Positions 35,719 through 44,271 of a stretch of 64,000 nt of DNA are shown here, piece after piece; within the stretch, counting starts at the first letter, position 1, and each line of letters starts with the position of its first letter. The stretch lies in NCBI RefSeq assembly GCF_003432065.1, contig NZ_QWDE01000002.1:930001-994000 (forward strand), written 5' to 3'. Position numbers and translations under genes: made by a program. This stretch comes from Mucilaginibacter terrenus (GTDB taxonomy: Bacteria; Bacteroidota; Bacteroidia; Sphingobacteriales; Sphingobacteriaceae). Below the pieces are notes generated by a model. It was not told the DNA's origin and ran no database searches. It saw only the letters and a program-made list of their open reading frames with translations.

Positions 35719-36945
35719 TTGAAGTATTTAAAGGTAATAGCTTTTACGCATAAACAAATTGAGCTGAAGGAATTGGGGAAGTTGGTGATGTGCCAGGAAA
35801 ACCTTACTGATAAGCTGCATGATGTTAAACAACGTTTCGGCATCAACGAGATGTTCTATCTCGCTACGTGTAACCGTGTGGAATTTGTGATGACCACGCC
35901 ACAAAAGGTTGACAAAGAATTTGCCCATGAATTTCTGGACGCCATGCAAATGGGCTTGTGCCACCACTCTATGGGCAACTTTACCAATGCGGCTTCTATT
36001 TATGAAGGGCACGCGGCCATGGAGCACCTTTTACGTACCTCTTGCTCGCTGGAAAGTTTAATTGTAGGCGAAAAAGAAATTTTAGCCCAATTGCGTAAAG
36101 CTTATGAAAGCGGCAGGGAAGCTGGCCTTACAGGTGATAAGCTTAGGCTGATAATGGAGTGTGTTGTAAAAACTGCCAAAGAAGTTTATACACATACCAA
36201 TATCTCTAAAAACCCTATCTCGGTAGTATCATTAGCTTACCGCAAACTTAAGGACCTTAAACTTTGCTCTAACGCCCGTATCCTTATCATCGGCGCAGGC
36301 GAAACCAACCGCAATATTTCAAAATATCTTCAAAAACATAAATTCAGCAATTTTTCTGTATTCAACCGTACGCTTAGCAAGGCTCAGCAATTAGCTAACG
36401 ACCTGGGCGGAGAGGCCTTTGAACTGGAAGAGTTGAAAAACTATAATAAGGGGTTTGATGCCATCATCACCTGTACATCAGCCGTTGAGCCTATTATAAC
36501 ACCGGAGATTTATACATCGTTACTTAACGGCGAAACCGGTAAAAAAACCATTGTAGATCTTGCCATACCTAATGATACTGCACCTGAGGTGTTACAGCAG
36601 TTTGATGTAAACTTTATAGAAGTACACTCGCTTAACGAAGTGGCTAAAAAGAACCTGCAGGAACGCTATCATGAGCTATCCAGCGCGGAAGCCATTATCG
36701 AGCAGAACATTAACGAGTTTTTGGTGATGCTTAAGCAACGCAAGATAGAGCTTGCTATGCGCCAGGTGCCTGAGAAGATCAAAGAGATCCGCAATAATGC
36801 AGTGAATACGGTGTTTGCCGATGAAGTGCAAAGCCTGGATAAAGAATCGCGCGAGATCCTCGAAAAGGTGATCAACTACATGGAAAAAAAATATATCAGC
36901 GTGCCTATGATAATGGCAAAGGATATATTGATCAACAACAACTAA
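35719..36945 (+). CDS. hemA: Glutamyl-tRNA reductase
   Basis: First committed step of C5 heme synthesis: glutamyl-tRNA to glutamate-1-semialdehyde. 408 aa. Catalytic cysteine C51 in LATCNRVE; SLIVGEKEILAQLRKAYE in the catalytic domain; NADPH motif ILIIGAGETNR; C-terminal dimerisation helices. Start is a TTG: KYLKVIAFTHKQIEL fits the family and no ATG is available nearby. Preceded by its own promoter. Opens a cluster of heme genes on the plus strand. Confidence 0.96.
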   Translation: MKYLKVIAFTHKQIELKELGKLVMCQENLTDKLHDVKQRFGINEMFYLATCNRVEFVMTTPQKVDKEFAHEFLDAMQMGLCHHSMGNFTNAASIYEGHAAMEHLLRTSCSLESLIVGEKEILAQLRKAYESGREAGLTGDKLRLIMECVVKTAKEVYTHTNISKNPISVVSLAYRKLKDLKLCSNARILIIGAGETNRNISKYLQKHKFSNFSVFNRTLSKAQQLANDLGGEAFELEELKNYNKGFDAIITCTSAVEPIITPEIYTSLLNGETGKKTIVDLAIPNDTAPEVLQQFDVNFIEVHSLNEVAKKNLQERYHELSSAEAIIEQNINEFLVMLKQRKIELAMRQVPEKIKEIRNNAVNTVFADEVQSLDKESREILEKVINYMEKKYISVPMIMAKDILINNN

Positions 36946-36999
36946 TTTTCATTTCGTTTTTTGTCTGTTTTGATATCTTTAGGACTGATTTATCCTGAG

Positions 37000-37837
37000 A
37001 TGTTTGAAACTGTTACTGTAGATGAAGCCCTTGCGCGTGGTAAAAGAACTATCAATTACCCGGTGCTTGTCATAACGTTTGGCTGTATATTCCTTCCTTT
37101 TATCCTGATGCCAATTTTTGATCTGCCTGGCTGGACGGCTGTACCCGGGTTTGCAGCAGGGTTTCTTTTAGCTTGGCTATGGTGGAGTATAACGATAACC
37201 CAATGGCGTATTTGGGCATTTGATAATGTACGCAATGTGCATGAATTGAAAAGCGCGCTATCAAACAAAAGTTAATCTGGCCGGATGACAGTTTTTTCAA
37301 TAAGACAGAAATATGGTCAAAAGAGCAGAAATTAAAGTGGCAGGATCTGCAGCAAAAGTTTAAACAGCAGGATATATTTCATGATGACCTTACTATAAGC
37401 GCGGAAACACTGATATATTATTCGAAAATTAAAGCCGGCTTATTATTAGGACTGGGACTTGCCCTCGCGTCGTTTGGATTACTCGGGTTTGAGAACGGGG
37501 AATTTATAAATGGGCCGTGGCAGCTTTCGGACTGGTGCTTGCAATTATGGGTTACAGGCAGCTGGCGAACAGGTCTCCGCAATTGATTTTAACAAATGAG
37601 GGCGTTACCACGTCAAAAGGCGAGCATTACCGCTGGAGCGAGATTACGGATGAGGATACTAAGGTAGTTCGTCATGGTAAAAGTTCCAGTACCTATCTTA
37701 CCTTCTATATAGGTGGAGAAAAACGAAGTATTGAAATCAATGAGTATGATGTATCGGCAACCAAGTTAGACCGCCTCTTGAGGGTGTACCGCGGCCGGCA
37801 CGAAAATAAAATCAGGACAACCGAAAGGATTTTCTAA
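37000..37837 (+). pseudogene. Membrane-protein gene broken by two one-base frameshifts
   Basis: Three reading frames in turn give one coherent protein. Frame 1 from the ATG at 37000 (MFETVTVDEALARGKRTINY; two membrane helices; ends WAFDNVRNVHELK) shifts at the A run 37249-37252 into frame 3 (KRAIKQKLIWPDDSFF, then a third helix GLLLGLGLALASFGLL), which shifts at the G run 37512-37514 into the next frame (AAFGLVLAIMGYRQL, then a soluble beta domain to TTERIF). Each shift is repaired by adding one base to a homopolymer. I recall intact Sphingobacteriaceae proteins with this layout (~280 aa), function unknown. Either a recent pseudogene or sequencing errors. Lies between hemA and hemCD. Confidence 0.75.
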
Positions 37838-37939
37838 TTGGCAGCCAAGTTATTTTACCCGTACCTGGCGCTGATTACGTATTCAAGTCATTTTCCTGCA
37901 ATTCATTCAATTCCATTCCCTAAGCTTACTATAAAAATT

Positions 37940-37947
37940 TAAATTTG
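37940..37947 (+). promoter_or_regulatory. Promoter -7 box before hemCD
   Basis: TAAATTTG matches TAnnTTTG and is followed by CAGG. No clear -33 TTTG. The TTG start of hemCD is 20 nt further, so the leader would again be only about 13 nt, as at hemA. Confidence 0.5.
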
Positions 37948-37966
37948 CAGGAAAAACAAAACCCCT

Positions 37967-39541
37967 TTGGACAGAAAGATAATCATCGGAACACGCGGCA
38001 GCGAACTTGCTTTATGGCAGGCCAATTTTGTAAAAGACCAACTTGAAGCACTGCACATTGCTGCTGATCTTAAGATCATTAAAACACAGGGCGACCGTAT
38101 CCTGAACCTGAGCTTTGATAAGCTGGAGGGTAAAGGTTTTTTTACCAAAGAACTTGAAGAAGAATTATTGGCGGGCACTATAGATATTGCCGTGCATTCG
38201 CACAAGGACCTGCCAACAGAAAACCCTCCGGGACTCATTATCGCAGCAGTTTCAGAACGGGAAGACCCGGCTGAACTGTTGTTGATCTTGAAAGACTGTG
38301 TAGATGTACGCCAGAAGCTATCCGTTAAGTTTGGCGGACTGGTAGGTACATCATCTAACCGCCGCAAGGCACAGCTGTTATCCTTCAGGCCCGACCTGGA
38401 AATAGATGAGCTGCGTGGTAACGTACCCACACGCATAGGCAAACTGCGCGACGAGAAATACGATGCCATTATGTTGGCCAAAGCCGGTGTTAGCCGCCTG
38501 GGAATTGACCTGAGCGAATTTCATGTGGAAGAACTTGGTGCAACCGAGTTTATACCTGCTCCGGCCCAAGGTGTATTGGCTATCCAGATAAGGGAGAAAG
38601 ACCATATCCTTTACGAAGCATTGCAGGACCTTAACCACCCCGATGTTGCCGCAGAACTTGCCGTAGAACGCAACGTGCTGAAGTTGTTCGGCGGTGGGTG
38701 CCATTTGCCGTTAGGTGTTTACTGCCGTAAAGACGAGGACAACTACCAGGTGTTTGTAAGCAAAGGTGAGGATGGCGAGGACTTCCCGGACAGGCTGTTC
38801 CTTGCAGCGAACACGCTAGACGGGTTGCCCGAAAAGATAGTAGCCAAGTTTGCTAAAGACCGCAAGTTTCCTGGTAAAGTATTTATTTCAAGAGACATTT
38901 CAGCAGGCAGCTATTTCCGCCGCGCGCTGGAAAAACATAAGATAGAGATAGAAGCACGCTCGCTGATACGTACCGTACCGGTGATTAACCGTTTTGACAG
39001 CTATATACTAAAGAACATTGACTGGATCTTCTTTACCAGTAAGAATGCGGTAGAGTATTTTTTTAAGCTGAACCCGGTGTTCCCTAAAAAAATGAAGTTT
39101 GGGGTTATGGGTACCGGCTCTGAAGATATGCTGCGCCGCAACGGCCACTTTGCCGACTTTGTTGGCGAAAGCACTGATACCGCTGATGTTGCTGCAGATT
39201 TTGCAGCCATTGCCAACGGGTCGGTAGTATTGTTCCCGGGCGCTGACAATCCAATGAGGAGCATACAACAGGGGCTGTCGTCTGAAACGAAAGTTATTGA
39301 TCTGCCGGTTTACGAAACGATGCTGGAAGAGAATGTAGAGCCAACAGGTGCCGATGTACTGGTATTTACCAGTCCAAGCAATGTGGAGGCCTACTTTGCC
39401 GACAACTTACTGGAGCCGGGCCAAAAAGTGATCGTGATAGGGCGATCTACCGGCAGGAAGTTCGACGAAATGGGTGTTAAGTACATACTGCCATTCTCTC
39501 CTGATGAAGTTGGGCTTGCAGAAGCAGTGTTTGGAATATAA
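37967..39541 (+). CDS. hemCD: Hydroxymethylbilane synthase - uroporphyrinogen-III synthase fusion
   Basis: 524 aa joining two consecutive heme enzymes. Residues 1 to ~290 are HemC: IIIGTRGSELALWQA, catalytic D81 in HSHKDLPT, VGTSSNRRKAQ, LRGNVPTR, and the cysteine that carries the dipyrromethane cofactor (C245 in GGGCHLPLG). Residues ~300-524 are HemD: KVFISRDISAGSYFRRAL, WIFFTSKNAVEYFF, GVMGTGSEDMLRR, VFTSPSNVEAYF. Start is TTG. A fusion fits substrate handover because hydroxymethylbilane cyclises spontaneously. Hairpin repeat before hemB. Confidence 0.95.
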   Translation: MDRKIIIGTRGSELALWQANFVKDQLEALHIAADLKIIKTQGDRILNLSFDKLEGKGFFTKELEEELLAGTIDIAVHSHKDLPTENPPGLIIAAVSEREDPAELLLILKDCVDVRQKLSVKFGGLVGTSSNRRKAQLLSFRPDLEIDELRGNVPTRIGKLRDEKYDAIMLAKAGVSRLGIDLSEFHVEELGATEFIPAPAQGVLAIQIREKDHILYEALQDLNHPDVAAELAVERNVLKLFGGGCHLPLGVYCRKDEDNYQVFVSKGEDGEDFPDRLFLAANTLDGLPEKIVAKFAKDRKFPGKVFISRDISAGSYFRRALEKHKIEIEARSLIRTVPVINRFDSYILKNIDWIFFTSKNAVEYFFKLNPVFPKKMKFGVMGTGSEDMLRRNGHFADFVGESTDTADVAADFAAIANGSVVLFPGADNPMRSIQQGLSSETKVIDLPVYETMLEENVEPTGADVLVFTSPSNVEAYFADNLLEPGQKVIVIGRSTGRKFDEMGVKYILPFSPDEVGLAEAVFGI

Positions 39542-39557
39542 AGCCGCATAACCTCTT

Positions 39558-39600
39558 AAAAGGGGAGTAGTGGGGCTTATCAAGAATTAAATTCCCCTTT
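39558..39600. repeat. Intergenic repeat between hemCD and hemB
   Basis: AAAGGGGA and TCCCCTTT pair over a 27-nt loop, followed by AGGGGATGGGGGG. Same word family (CCCCTTTAGGGG-like) as the element between hemB and hemL; looks like a dispersed repeat of this lineage. Confidence 0.55.
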
Positions 39601-39617
39601 AGGGGATGGGGGGCTAA

Positions 39618-40589
39618 ATGTTACAACGACCAAGAAGAAATCGTAAGTCAGAGGTTATCCGCCAGATGGTGCAGGAAACGCATGTAAGTGCGGCTAATCT
39701 CATCTTTCCGCTTTTTATTATAGACGGCGAGAATCAAAAGACCGAAGTTGCATCTATGCCTGGCATTTATCGCTACTCTATAGATAATCTGCTGCGCGAG
39801 GTAGAAAGCTGTATGAATTTGGGGTTGAAATCTTTTGACCTGTTTCCCAACATCAGCGAAGAGTTAAAAGACAGGTACGCAACAGAAAGCCACCGCGATG
39901 AAAGCTTGTATTTGCGTGCTATCCGCGCGGTGAAAAAGGAATTCCCGGAAAGCTGCGTGATAACCGACGTAGCTATGGACCCGTACAGCAGCGACGGCCA
40001 TGACGGTATTGTAGAGAATGGTGAGATACTGAACGATGAAACGCTGGAAGTTTTAGGTAAGATGGCGTTGGCGCATGCGCGCAGCGGTGCTGATATTATA
40101 GCACCCAGCGATATGATGGACGGACGGGTGGGCTATATTCGCCAGGTGTTGGATGATAATGGATTTACCGGTGTATCTATAATGTCCTACTCGGCAAAAT
40201 ATGCCAGTGCCTTTTATGGTCCCTTCAGGGATGCGTTAAACTCGGCTCCTAAGTTTGGTGATAAAAAAACTTACCAGATGAACCCTGCCAACCAGCGGGA
40301 GGCCTTGATAGAAGCGAGACTTGATGAAGCCGAGGGTGCCGACTTCCTGATGGTTAAGCCGGCCCTACCGTACTTAGACGTAATTAAGTTATTGAAGGAC
40401 GATACAGAACTGCCTATAGCTGCTTACAATGTTAGCGGTGAGTATGCTATGGTAAAGGCAGCCATACAAAAAGGCTGGCTTAATGACCAGCGTGCCATTA
40501 CAGAGGTGCTCATGAGCATCCGTAGGGCAGGAGCAACAGCTATACTAACATACCACGCCAAAGAGGTGCTGGAGAATAAGTGGCTGTAA
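39618..40589 (+). CDS. hemB: Delta-aminolevulinic acid dehydratase (porphobilinogen synthase)
   Basis: 323 aa; joins two aminolevulinates into porphobilinogen. Schiff-base lysines K194 (SYSAKYASAFYGPFRDA) and K247 (DFLMVKPALPYLD) are present. The metal loop reads TDVAMDPYSSDGHDG, with aspartates where zinc enzymes have three cysteines, so this is the zinc-free, probably magnesium- or potassium-responsive class. Third heme gene in order, flanked by intergenic repeats on both sides. Confidence 0.97.
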   Translation: MLQRPRRNRKSEVIRQMVQETHVSAANLIFPLFIIDGENQKTEVASMPGIYRYSIDNLLREVESCMNLGLKSFDLFPNISEELKDRYATESHRDESLYLRAIRAVKKEFPESCVITDVAMDPYSSDGHDGIVENGEILNDETLEVLGKMALAHARSGADIIAPSDMMDGRVGYIRQVLDDNGFTGVSIMSYSAKYASAFYGPFRDALNSAPKFGDKKTYQMNPANQREALIEARLDEAEGADFLMVKPALPYLDVIKLLKDDTELPIAAYNVSGEYAMVKAAIQKGWLNDQRAITEVLMSIRRAGATAILTYHAKEVLENKWL

Positions 40590-40684
40590 GCCCCACCCAA
40601 CCCTCCCCTGAAAGGGAGGGCTTTGAAAAGGCATGTTATAATTTTAATTAAAGTCTCCCTCTTCAGGGGAGATTTAGAGGGGTA
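40590..40684. repeat. Intergenic inverted repeat between hemB and hemL
   Basis: The left part contains CCCTCCC-CTGAAA-GGGAGGG and the right part CTCCC-TCTTCA-GGGGAG; the two parts are themselves inverted copies of each other (CTCCCCTGAA core), so the spacer can fold as two hairpins or one long one. Typical of high-copy intergenic repeats of Bacteroidota. hemL starts 4 nt after it. Confidence 0.7.
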
Positions 40685-40687
40685 AAA

Positions 40688-41998
40688 ATGCAAGTAAACG
40701 ATATAAGCAGGACCAAGTCTGCAGAGTTATACGAAAAAGCAAAGACCTATTTCCCTGGTGGGGTAAACTCACCGGTAAGGGCGTTCAGGTCCGTGTACGG
40801 CACGCCGTTGTTCATAGAAAAAGGCGACGGTAGTCACCTTTGGGATGCCGACGGTAACGAGTTTATTGATTTTTGCGGTTCCTGGGGTCCACTCATTCTT
40901 GGCCACAATCATGCTGCAGTTCGCGAGAATGTAATGCGGGTGATGCAAAAAGGCATGTCGTTCGGCGCACCTACCGCTTTGGAGAACGAACTTGCAGAGC
41001 TGATCTTAAGCAACAACCGCTTTATAGAAAAACTGCGTTTTGTAAGTTCGGGTACAGAGGCGGTGATGTCGGCCATCAGGTTAGCGAGGGGTTACACAAA
41101 GCGCGACAAAATATTAAAGTTTGAAGGCTGTTATCACGGGCATACAGACAGCTTGCTGGTAAAGGCAGGCTCGGGCCTGGTTACTTTTGGTGAGACCTCT
41201 TCTGCCGGTGTTCCAAAGCCTTTCGCTGATGAGACCGTTGTAATAGCTCTGAACGACGAAGAAGCGCTGCAAAAGGCGTTTGAAGATTTCAGCGGACAGA
41301 TAGCTGCGGTAATAATTGAGCCGGTACCTGCCAACAACGGGTTGCTGTTGCAAACTAAAGATTACCTTAACTATTTGCGCGAACTCTGTACGCTGAATGG
41401 CACGCTGCTGATATTTGACGAAGTAATATCCGGCTTCCGGGTGGGCTTTGAGGGTGCCGCTGGTTATTACGATATTAAGCCGGATATCATCACCTACGGT
41501 AAGATCATTGGTGGCGGTTTGCCGGTTGGTGCTTATGGCGCATCGGCAGAAATAATGGATCACATATCACCGGTTGGATCGGTTTACCAGGCTGGTACCT
41601 TATCCGGAAATCCGGTGGCTATGGCTGCAGGTATCGCGCAAATAAGTGAGCTGCTTCAGCCTGGATTTTATGATAAATTAAATGCGAAAACTGCAGATTT
41701 TGTATCAGACATCAGGTCGCACGTAGCCGAAAAAGGGTACGAATTAGAGGTATTTACCATAGGGTCGATATTCTGGTTTGCTTTCACAAATCAGGTAAGC
41801 ATCACCCGTGCAGATCAGATAGATCCGGAAAGTATGCTTAAATTTAAGGCAATGCACCGCGAGCTGATTAATAGGGGAATATACTTCGGCCCATCCGGGT
41901 ACGAGGTAGGGTTTATATCTGCCGCTCACACGCAAGAGGATTTAGAAAGAACAAAAACAGCTATATTTGATAGCTTGGAGATAGTATTTAGCAATTAG
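40688..41998 (+). CDS. hemL: Glutamate-1-semialdehyde 2,1-aminomutase
   Basis: 436 aa, PLP enzyme making 5-aminolevulinate. PFPGGVNSPVRAF-type start (YFPGGVNSPVRAF), SSGTEAVMSAIRLARG, CYHGHTDSLLVKAGSG, DEVISGFRVG and PLP lysine K272 in ITYGKIIGGGLPVGAYG. Substrate of this step comes from HemA, so hemA and hemL bracket hemCD and hemB in the cluster. Followed by a 12-bp hairpin and the histidine kinase gene. Confidence 0.97.
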   Translation: MQVNDISRTKSAELYEKAKTYFPGGVNSPVRAFRSVYGTPLFIEKGDGSHLWDADGNEFIDFCGSWGPLILGHNHAAVRENVMRVMQKGMSFGAPTALENELAELILSNNRFIEKLRFVSSGTEAVMSAIRLARGYTKRDKILKFEGCYHGHTDSLLVKAGSGLVTFGETSSAGVPKPFADETVVIALNDEEALQKAFEDFSGQIAAVIIEPVPANNGLLLQTKDYLNYLRELCTLNGTLLIFDEVISGFRVGFEGAAGYYDIKPDIITYGKIIGGGLPVGAYGASAEIMDHISPVGSVYQAGTLSGNPVAMAAGIAQISELLQPGFYDKLNAKTADFVSDIRSHVAEKGYELEVFTIGSIFWFAFTNQVSITRADQIDPESMLKFKAMHRELINRGIYFGPSGYEVGFISAAHTQEDLERTKTAIFDSLEIVFSN

Positions 41999-42008
41999 TT
42001 GGCAGTTA

Positions 42009-42038
42009 CAGTGAGCAGTTTGCAATAACTGCTCACTG
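42009..42038. repeat. Perfect hairpin between hemL and the histidine kinase gene
   Basis: CAGTGAGCAGTT-TGCAAT-AACTGCTCACTG, a 12-bp perfect stem with 6-nt loop. GGCAGTTA before it and CATTGCC after it extend the symmetry. No T run, so probably a repeat or processing hairpin rather than a terminator. Confidence 0.75.
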
Positions 42039-42065
42039 CACATTGCCTGCGGCAAACTAAAAGAA

Positions 42066-42935
42066 ATGAGAAAATCGCTGGTAATATTTTATGCTATCAT
42101 CATTTACGCAGTTGCGGAATTGATGTGGTGGGGTTATATGCTGGTAAGCCTGCAGCCTCGTCGCTTCGCCATGATCATGGGCGAGGGGTCCATGTTTGTT
42201 CTGGTGTTCCTATTTGGTGCATTTCACCTGCACCGGTCCATAAGCAAAGAGCAAAAATTACAGGAGCAGAAAAAAAACTTCCTGCTTTCTGTTACGCATG
42301 AGCTTAAATCGCCGCTTGCTTCTATCAAGATACTCCTGCAAACAATCCAGAAACGCGAACTTAACCGCGCGCAGATACTCGACTTTATAGATAAGTCCTT
42401 ACTTGATGTAGAGCGCTTAGATGACATGGTAGAGAACATGCTGCTGGCATCCAAAATAGATAACCAATCGTACACCTTTCCAAAGGCACAGTTCAACCTA
42501 TCAATGCTAGTAGACAATATTGTTAACCGCTTGCAAATAACCAAGTGCGACTGCAACCAGCAGATCATTCATTCAGAGATAGAACCTAAGATTGAGATTA
42601 CCGGGGATAAGTTTGCGCTTACATCTGTAGTAACAAACCTGGTAGAGAATGCTATTAAATATTCTAAACCATGCCAGGCGGTGGATGTTAAGCTTTTCAG
42701 TAAAGAGGGCCGGGTTTACCTGCAGGTTGCCGATCATGGCATTGGAATAGCCGATAACGAAAAAACACGTATTTTTGATAAATTTTACCGCGTGGGCAGT
42801 GAGGATACGCGAAACACTAAAGGCACCGGATTGGGCCTTTATATAGTTAAAGAGGTGCTGGATAAGCACCAGGCCAGCATAAGGGTGAAAGACAACCGCC
42901 CCGCCGGTAGCGTTTTTGAAGTTGTTTTTGCATAA
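42066..42935 (+). CDS. Sensor histidine kinase without an extracytoplasmic sensor domain
   Basis: 289 aa. Two membrane helices (about 5-25 and 42-56) with only a short loop between, so there is no periplasmic sensor domain; the signal is probably membrane-borne or arrives from a partner. H-box H78 in SVTHELKSPLASIK, N-box NLVENAIKYS, G1 DHGIGIAD, F-box KIFDKFYR-type (RIFDKFYRV) and G2 GTGLGLYIVKE: a full HisKA-HATPase_c kinase. Pairs with the response regulator 12 nt downstream. Its place between hemL and hemE suggests a link with heme or oxygen status (inference). Confidence 0.95.
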   Translation: MRKSLVIFYAIIIYAVAELMWWGYMLVSLQPRRFAMIMGEGSMFVLVFLFGAFHLHRSISKEQKLQEQKKNFLLSVTHELKSPLASIKILLQTIQKRELNRAQILDFIDKSLLDVERLDDMVENMLLASKIDNQSYTFPKAQFNLSMLVDNIVNRLQITKCDCNQQIIHSEIEPKIEITGDKFALTSVVTNLVENAIKYSKPCQAVDVKLFSKEGRVYLQVADHGIGIADNEKTRIFDKFYRVGSEDTRNTKGTGLGLYIVKEVLDKHQASIRVKDNRPAGSVFEVVFA

Positions 42936-42947
42936 CTCAGATTAATT

Positions 42948-43655
42948 ATGATGCCTAACAAAAAAAGAATCCTGTTAGCCGAAGACGAAGAACACTTGTT
43001 GGAAGCCATTAAACTAAACCTTGAGCTGGAAGGCTACAAGGTATCTACCGCCACTAACGGTAAAAAAGCGCTGCAGATATTTAAAGAAGAACGCTTTAAC
43101 CTGGTAATACTTGATGTAATGATGCCGGAAATTGACGGCTTTGTAGTTGCCGAAACCATCCGCCTGGAGAACTCAGAAGTACCTATAATGTTCCTTACCG
43201 CTAAGAATACTAACGAGGACAAAATTTCCGGACTAAAGAAAGGTGCCGACGATTATCTTACCAAGCCTTTCAACCTGGAAGAGCTGATCCTTCGTGTGAA
43301 CAACCTGGTTAAGCGCAGCTTAAAAGGCGACGATCTTAAAGAGTTCAACAGCTACAAGATTGGCGATAAAACCATCCACTTTAATTCTTTTGAACTTATA
43401 AACGAGGACGGCAGCATCACCCCACTTACCAAAAAGGAAACTATGTTGCTTAAGTTGCTTATAGAGCGCCGTAATGAGGCGGTGTCACGTGAGCAGATCT
43501 TGGAGACTGTTTGGAACTACGATGTGTACCCGTCTACCCGTACTATAGATAACTTCATCCTTACTTTCCGTAAGTATTTCGAACCTGATCCTAAAAACCC
43601 GGTGTATTTTCATTCTATCCGCGGCGTAGGTTACAAGTTTACAGACCAGCACTAA
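42948..43655 (+). CDS. OmpR-family response regulator
   Basis: 235 aa. Receiver domain 7-120: acidic pocket E12/D13 (LLAEDEE), phospho-acceptor D56 (LVILDVMMPEIDG), T84, K106 (DDYLTKPFN). C-terminal winged helix of OmpR/PhoB type 135-233 (TKKETMLLKLLIERRNEAVSREQILETVW in blocks, STRTIDNFILTFRKYFE, HSIRGVGYKFT). Partner of the kinase just upstream. Direct target genes cannot be read from the sequence; the surrounding heme genes are the natural suspects. Confidence 0.96.
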   Translation: MMPNKKRILLAEDEEHLLEAIKLNLELEGYKVSTATNGKKALQIFKEERFNLVILDVMMPEIDGFVVAETIRLENSEVPIMFLTAKNTNEDKISGLKKGADDYLTKPFNLEELILRVNNLVKRSLKGDDLKEFNSYKIGDKTIHFNSFELINEDGSITPLTKKETMLLKLLIERRNEAVSREQILETVWNYDVYPSTRTIDNFILTFRKYFEPDPKNPVYFHSIRGVGYKFTDQH

Positions 43656-43658
43656 TTA

Positions 43659-44180
43659 ATGTTTACTAAAAGCGCGCGTATTATAGTTATCGGCTTGTTT
43701 GTGGTATTAGTTGCCGTTGCCGTGTACATGCGCGTTTATCAGTTGGCCGGCATATCTGTAATGTTTATTGCGTTGCTGGTTTGGGGCTACTTTAAACAAG
43801 GGCCTATAGTACTTGCAGCGAAGCATTTTCACAACAAGGATTACCAGGGTGCCGAGAGGCTGTTAAGGGAAGTAAACCGTCCCGAGTGGTTGAGCAAAAG
43901 CAGGCGTGGTTTTTACGAGTTTATTTACGGCGGCGTTTGCCTTGCAAAAAAGGATTACGAGGCTGCAGAGAAACATTACGAAATAGCCGCCCAATACCCG
44001 TTACGTACCGCTAACGACCACGTGGCAGCGCTGATGCATGTAGCCAACATAAGTATACGTAATGGTAATTACGACAAGGCTAAGGCCTATTTACAACTGG
44101 CAGAAAAACATAGAGACAATATAACTGCGAAAATGAAAGATGTAATGTATCGCGTTGAGCAGGAGCTGAAAAAACACTAA
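43659..44180 (+). CDS. Small membrane protein with TPR-like repeats
   Basis: 173 aa, 3 nt after the response regulator and so in the same operon. Two hydrophobic segments at the N-terminus (IIVIGLFVVLVAVAVYMRV and LAGISVMFIALLVWGYF), then a cytosolic helical region with tetratricopeptide-like spacing (HFHNKDYQGAERLLREV, GVCLAKKDYEAAEKHYEIAA, ANISIRNGNYDKAKAYLQLAEKH). Could be an accessory protein of the two-component system or a scaffold in heme synthesis. Function unknown. Confidence 0.8.
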   Translation: MFTKSARIIVIGLFVVLVAVAVYMRVYQLAGISVMFIALLVWGYFKQGPIVLAAKHFHNKDYQGAERLLREVNRPEWLSKSRRGFYEFIYGGVCLAKKDYEAAEKHYEIAAQYPLRTANDHVAALMHVANISIRNGNYDKAKAYLQLAEKHRDNITAKMKDVMYRVEQELKKH

Positions 44181-44185
44181 TAAAT

Positions 44186-44263
44186 AGAATCAGGAATCAA
44201 GAAATAAGAATCAAGAAATAATTAAACGGCTATCTTGATTTTTGACTCTTAATTCCTGATTCT
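44186..44263. repeat. Long inverted repeat before hemE
   Basis: AGAATCAGGAAT pairs perfectly with ATTCCTGATTCT at the ends, and AAGAATCAAGA pairs with TCTTGATTTTT inside; total about 78 nt. Shares the AAGAATCAAGA/TCTTGATT words with the repeat between rpoA and rplQ, so the two belong to one family. Confidence 0.8.
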
Positions 44264-44271
44264 CAACAAAT

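Noticed and set aside
37250..37260. Programmed frameshifting in the hemA-hemCD intervening gene
   Set aside because: Two shifts at simple homopolymers without slippery heptamer or stimulatory structure; decay or sequencing error is the simpler view.
40590..40684. CRISPR-like or tandem repeat array in the heme cluster spacers
   Set aside because: The repeats are inverted, few and different from one another; no regular repeat-spacer pattern exists anywhere in the window.
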